Below are positions 62,014 through 64,000 of a DNA stretch of 64,000 nt, piece after piece. Made by a program: the position numbers and the translations under genes. Where the stretch lies: assembly GCA_903862425.1 (NCBI GenBank), contig CAIOYC010000019.1:62001-126000 (forward strand), read 5' to 3'. A model generated the notes under the pieces. It saw nothing but the letters and a program-made list of their open reading frames with translations. It made no database searches and was not told the DNA's origin. This DNA is from an uncultured Caulobacterales bacterium (GTDB taxonomy: Bacteria > Pseudomonadota > Alphaproteobacteria > Caulobacterales > Caulobacteraceae). The number at the start of each line of letters is the position of its first letter. The stretch's first letter is position 1.

Positions 62014-62664
62014 TTAGCTCATGGTCTCGAAAAAGGTCTCGACCATCAGCGCGGCCTTGGTAAGGGCCTGCTCGGGGTCGAGGTCCGGCTCCTCCACCAC
62101 CATTTCGATGGCCGAGTAGGACAATTCGATCGAAAGGCGCGAGCACAGGCGCAGATCGGTCACCGGCGTGTTCGGATACCAGTGCCGGGTATGTTCGTAG
62201 CGGCTGTCGGCGACGAGGTCGCGCGACTCGATGCGGACCGGCTGCAGGATCGGCACCGCGCGAAGGGCGCGCATGACCCACACGCCGCCGGGCATCTCTC
62301 GGGTGATATCCACGTGGTGGCGCATGATCGTAACCAGATCCGCCACACGCTTTTCAAGGCTCGGCCGCGTCGCGACCTTCATGTCCCGGTGCCAGGCGAG
62401 CACCTCCACATCCTGCTCGGCCATCAGACGGCGGCCCAGTTCGGCCAGCAGGGCGTACTTATTAGGGAAGTAGCGATACAGGGCCGGCGGGCTCAGCCCG
62501 GCCCGGGCGGCGACCATGTTGGTTGACAGGCGCTCGAACCCGACTTCGCTCAGCAGTTCCCCGGTTACCTGCAGGATGGCGTTGAAGGTCGCCTTGGCAT
62601 TCTCGCTGGACGGTCTGAGCCGGGCGTCCAGCAAGGTGACCGTGTCGTCCCTGGCGCCGGCCAT
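62014..62664 (-). CDS. TetR family transcriptional regulator
   Basis: The 216-residue protein has a TetR helix-turn-helix at about residues 35-75 (STNMVAARAGLSPPALYRYF then PNKYALLAELG) and a helical ligand-binding domain. The ATG at 62664 is the natural start. It is convergent with the aminotransferase gene, whose promoter carries a TetR-like palindrome. A degenerate half of the same motif, GTTAGCTATCG, lies upstream of it at 62743-62753, which hints at autoregulation. The ligand is unknown. Confidence 0.92.
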   Translation of the reverse strand: MAGARDDTVTLLDARLRPSSENAKATFNAILQVTGELLSEVGFERLSTNMVAARAGLSPPALYRYFPNKYALLAELGRRLMAEQDVEVLAWHRDMKVATRPSLEKRVADLVTIMRHHVDITREMPGGVWVMRALRAVPILQPVRIESRDLVADSRYEHTRHWYPNTPVTDLRLCSRLSIELSYSAIEMVVEEPDLDPEQALTKAALMVETFFETMS

Positions 62665-62974
62665 CCGCGAGTTCCTCCTCCATCGACCCGCCTGGGGCTC
62701 TTACGAGTCTCGACACGATCAAGGCTAGCAAGCCCGGCCACGGTTAGCTATCGCGGCTCTCGACCCTGGATGATCGCAAGGCACCCGTCCGGGAGAATCT
62801 CTGCTCGTACCAGCGCCGCAGTGGCGGGTGCAACGCCGCCTCGCGCGGCGGGCGGTTCCTCCGTCACACTTCATAAACTATGTTTTGGCGAGAATGGCGT
62901 TTCAGCGGCTCGGAAAGGGCTCGACCATGGGACCTTCGTCACTGACGCTCCCCCCGAGGGGAGAGGTGATTGGC
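62665..62974. other. Divergent intergenic region before the terminal gene
   Basis: This 310-base stretch lies between the divergent TetR and TPR/ATP-grasp genes. It contains a degenerate TetR-like half site (62743-62753), a small hairpin CGCCGC/GCGGCG at 62834-62850, and an AT-rich patch near 62865-62890 that may be a promoter for the plus-strand gene. An alternative start for that gene at 62927 lies inside it. Confidence 0.4.
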
Positions 62975-64000
62975 ATGGGGCGGCTGTCCCGCGCCTTATG
63001 CGAGCGCGAGAACCTCGCGCCGATCTGGCACCAGTTGCACGCCCGCATCGCCGCCGACCCGCAGGATGCCGACGCCATCTTCGACAGTTCGTTGATCCTG
63101 CGCCTGACTGGCCAACTCGATGAGGCGCAGACCTATCTGCGCGCTGCGCTGGACCTGAAGGCGTCCTATCTTTGCCGTCACGGACATGGGGACCGGCTGA
63201 CCGTGATGGTGCTGCTCGCCGGCGCGGACGTGATGTCCAATGCGCCCGTGGATATGGTGCTGGAAGGCTCGGACGTCACGGTTCACTACTTCCACCTGGA
63301 CGCCACGGGCGCGGCCGACGTTCCACCGCACGACGTCGCCCTGCTCGCCGTCGGCGAGGACGCGGCCCACCAGCCCATCCTCCATCAACTCGGCAATGTT
63401 CTGGCGGGATGGCCGACGCCGCTCATGAACGCCGACCCGGAGCGGATCGCCAAGATGACCCGCGACCAGGTGAGCGCCGCCCTCGCCGATGCGTCCACGA
63501 TTCTGGCGCCTCAGAACGCGCGGCTCGACCGCGCACAGATCGAGGATTTTTTGGACGGCGACGCCCTGCCTGTCGCCTATCCGCTCACCATCCGGCCGGT
63601 CGGCACCAACTGCGGCAAGGGCCTGGAAAAGGTCGAGGACCATCGGGGCCTCTCGGACTACCTGCAGCGATATCCGGATGAAGCCTTCTTTCTGGCTCCT
63701 TTCATCGACTACAGCGGAACCGACGGTGAGTTCCGTAAGTACCGCGTCGCCTTCATCGACGGGCGTCCCTACCCGGCGCACATGGCCATCTCCAAGGCGT
63801 GGGTCGTGCACTATATCAGCGCCGGGATGACCGAAAGCGCCGCCAAACGCGCCGAGGAGGCCGCGTGGATGGACAATTTCGACGTAGATTTCGCTGTTCG
63901 CCATGCGGAGGCGTTGCAGAGCATCCAGGACCGCATCGGGGTCGATTACTTCTCGATCGACTGCGCGGAGGCGCGGGACGGACGGTTACTGTTCTTCGAG
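62975..64000 (+). CDS. TPR plus ATP-grasp-like protein, 3' end outside window
   Basis: The open frame has at least 342 residues and runs past the window. The N-terminal part (about 15-60) looks like a single tetratricopeptide-type helical hairpin (FDSSLILRLTGQLDEAQTYL). From about residue 190 it resembles ATP-grasp ligases of the RimK/glutathione synthetase type: AYPLTIRPVGTNCGKGLEKV, then APFIDYSGTDGEFRKYRVAF, then HMAISKAWVVHY and IGVDYFSIDC. It likely ligates an amino acid or peptide. The ATG at 62975 has GAGAGG eight bases upstream; an in-frame ATG at 62927 is possible. Product and partners are unknown. Confidence 0.8.
   Translation, partial: MGRLSRALCERENLAPIWHQLHARIAADPQDADAIFDSSLILRLTGQLDEAQTYLRAALDLKASYLCRHGHGDRLTVMVLLAGADVMSNAPVDMVLEGSDVTVHYFHLDATGAADVPPHDVALLAVGEDAAHQPILHQLGNVLAGWPTPLMNADPERIAKMTRDQVSAALADASTILAPQNARLDRAQIEDFLDGDALPVAYPLTIRPVGTNCGKGLEKVEDHRGLSDYLQRYPDEAFFLAPFIDYSGTDGEFRKYRVAFIDGRPYPAHMAISKAWVVHYISAGMTESAAKRAEEAAWMDNFDVDFAVRHAEALQSIQDRIGVDYFSIDCAEARDGRLLFFE

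Noticed and set aside
62996-63904. A 302-codon minus-strand frame opposite the terminal gene
   Set aside because: It has no recognisable domain, while the plus-strand frame shows ATP-grasp-like motifs and a strong ribosome site.
1-64000. tRNA, rRNA, CRISPR arrays, transposases, integrases or phage genes
   Set aside because: I looked for T-loop motifs, spaced direct repeats and known transposase or integrase motifs and saw none that held up.

Overview
The window is a gene-dense, GC-rich chromosomal stretch from an alphaproteobacterium, most likely of the Caulobacterales (Caulobacter, Phenylobacterium or a relative). The pointers are an RcdA (DUF1465) cell-cycle protease adaptor beside a DUF1192 gene, a TonB-dependent receptor start, GTP-type PEP carboxykinase, several S9 peptidases, many acyl-CoA dehydrogenases and an LpxL-like acyltransferase. 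The genus is an inference. No rRNA, tRNA, CRISPR array, transposase or prophage was seen; this looks like core chromosome with some accessory genes.

Layout. 1-7 kb: start of a TonB-dependent receptor, tldD, uppP, a quinone oxidoreductase, DUF1192, rcdA and an MHS-type transporter. 7-10.3 kb: a three-gene operon of circularly permuted ATP-grasp, alpha-E and transglutaminase proteins. 10.4-16.2 kb: a c-type cytochrome with a sorbosone-type (PQQ family) dehydrogenase, then a prolyl oligopeptidase and an amidase whose signal-peptide region carries an in-frame 104-bp palindromic element. 16.2-22.9 kb: a LysR regulator divergent from an epimerase-like gene, a frameshifted membrane-protein remnant, a DUF3445 protein, an S9 peptidase and an Fe-S photolyase of the PhrB class. 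22.9-25.2 kb: two paired acyl-CoA dehydrogenases.

25.3-32.1 kb is the most interesting part. A single tightly packed operon reads hybrid histidine kinase, egtB, egtD, ABC ATPase, and a permease fused to a substrate-binding domain. It joins ergothioneine synthesis genes to a transporter with the architecture of the ergothioneine importer EgtUV.

32-47.9 kb: an SDR, pyk divergent from pckG, two secreted or envelope proteins of unknown function, a translationally coupled FKBP-FKBP-DUF1345 operon, an acyl-CoA dehydrogenase, ku, a HAD-MaoC-ribF run, a GNAT protein, and an SHS-type transporter followed by an LpxL-like acyltransferase. 47.9-52.8 kb: a 1115-residue autotransporter and a SleB-type cell wall hydrolase with a strong terminator. 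52.9-56.5 kb: the nadABC operon behind three palindromes that look like operator sites. 56.5-64 kb: a membrane-anchored hypothetical protein, a PiT phosphate transporter, an amidohydrolase, a class III aminotransferase with a TetR-like operator, a TetR regulator, and a TPR/ATP-grasp-like gene cut by the window end.

Starts were chosen from ribosome binding sites, signal peptides, overlaps with neighbours and family lengths. All functional names come from recognising protein sequence by eye, with no database search.
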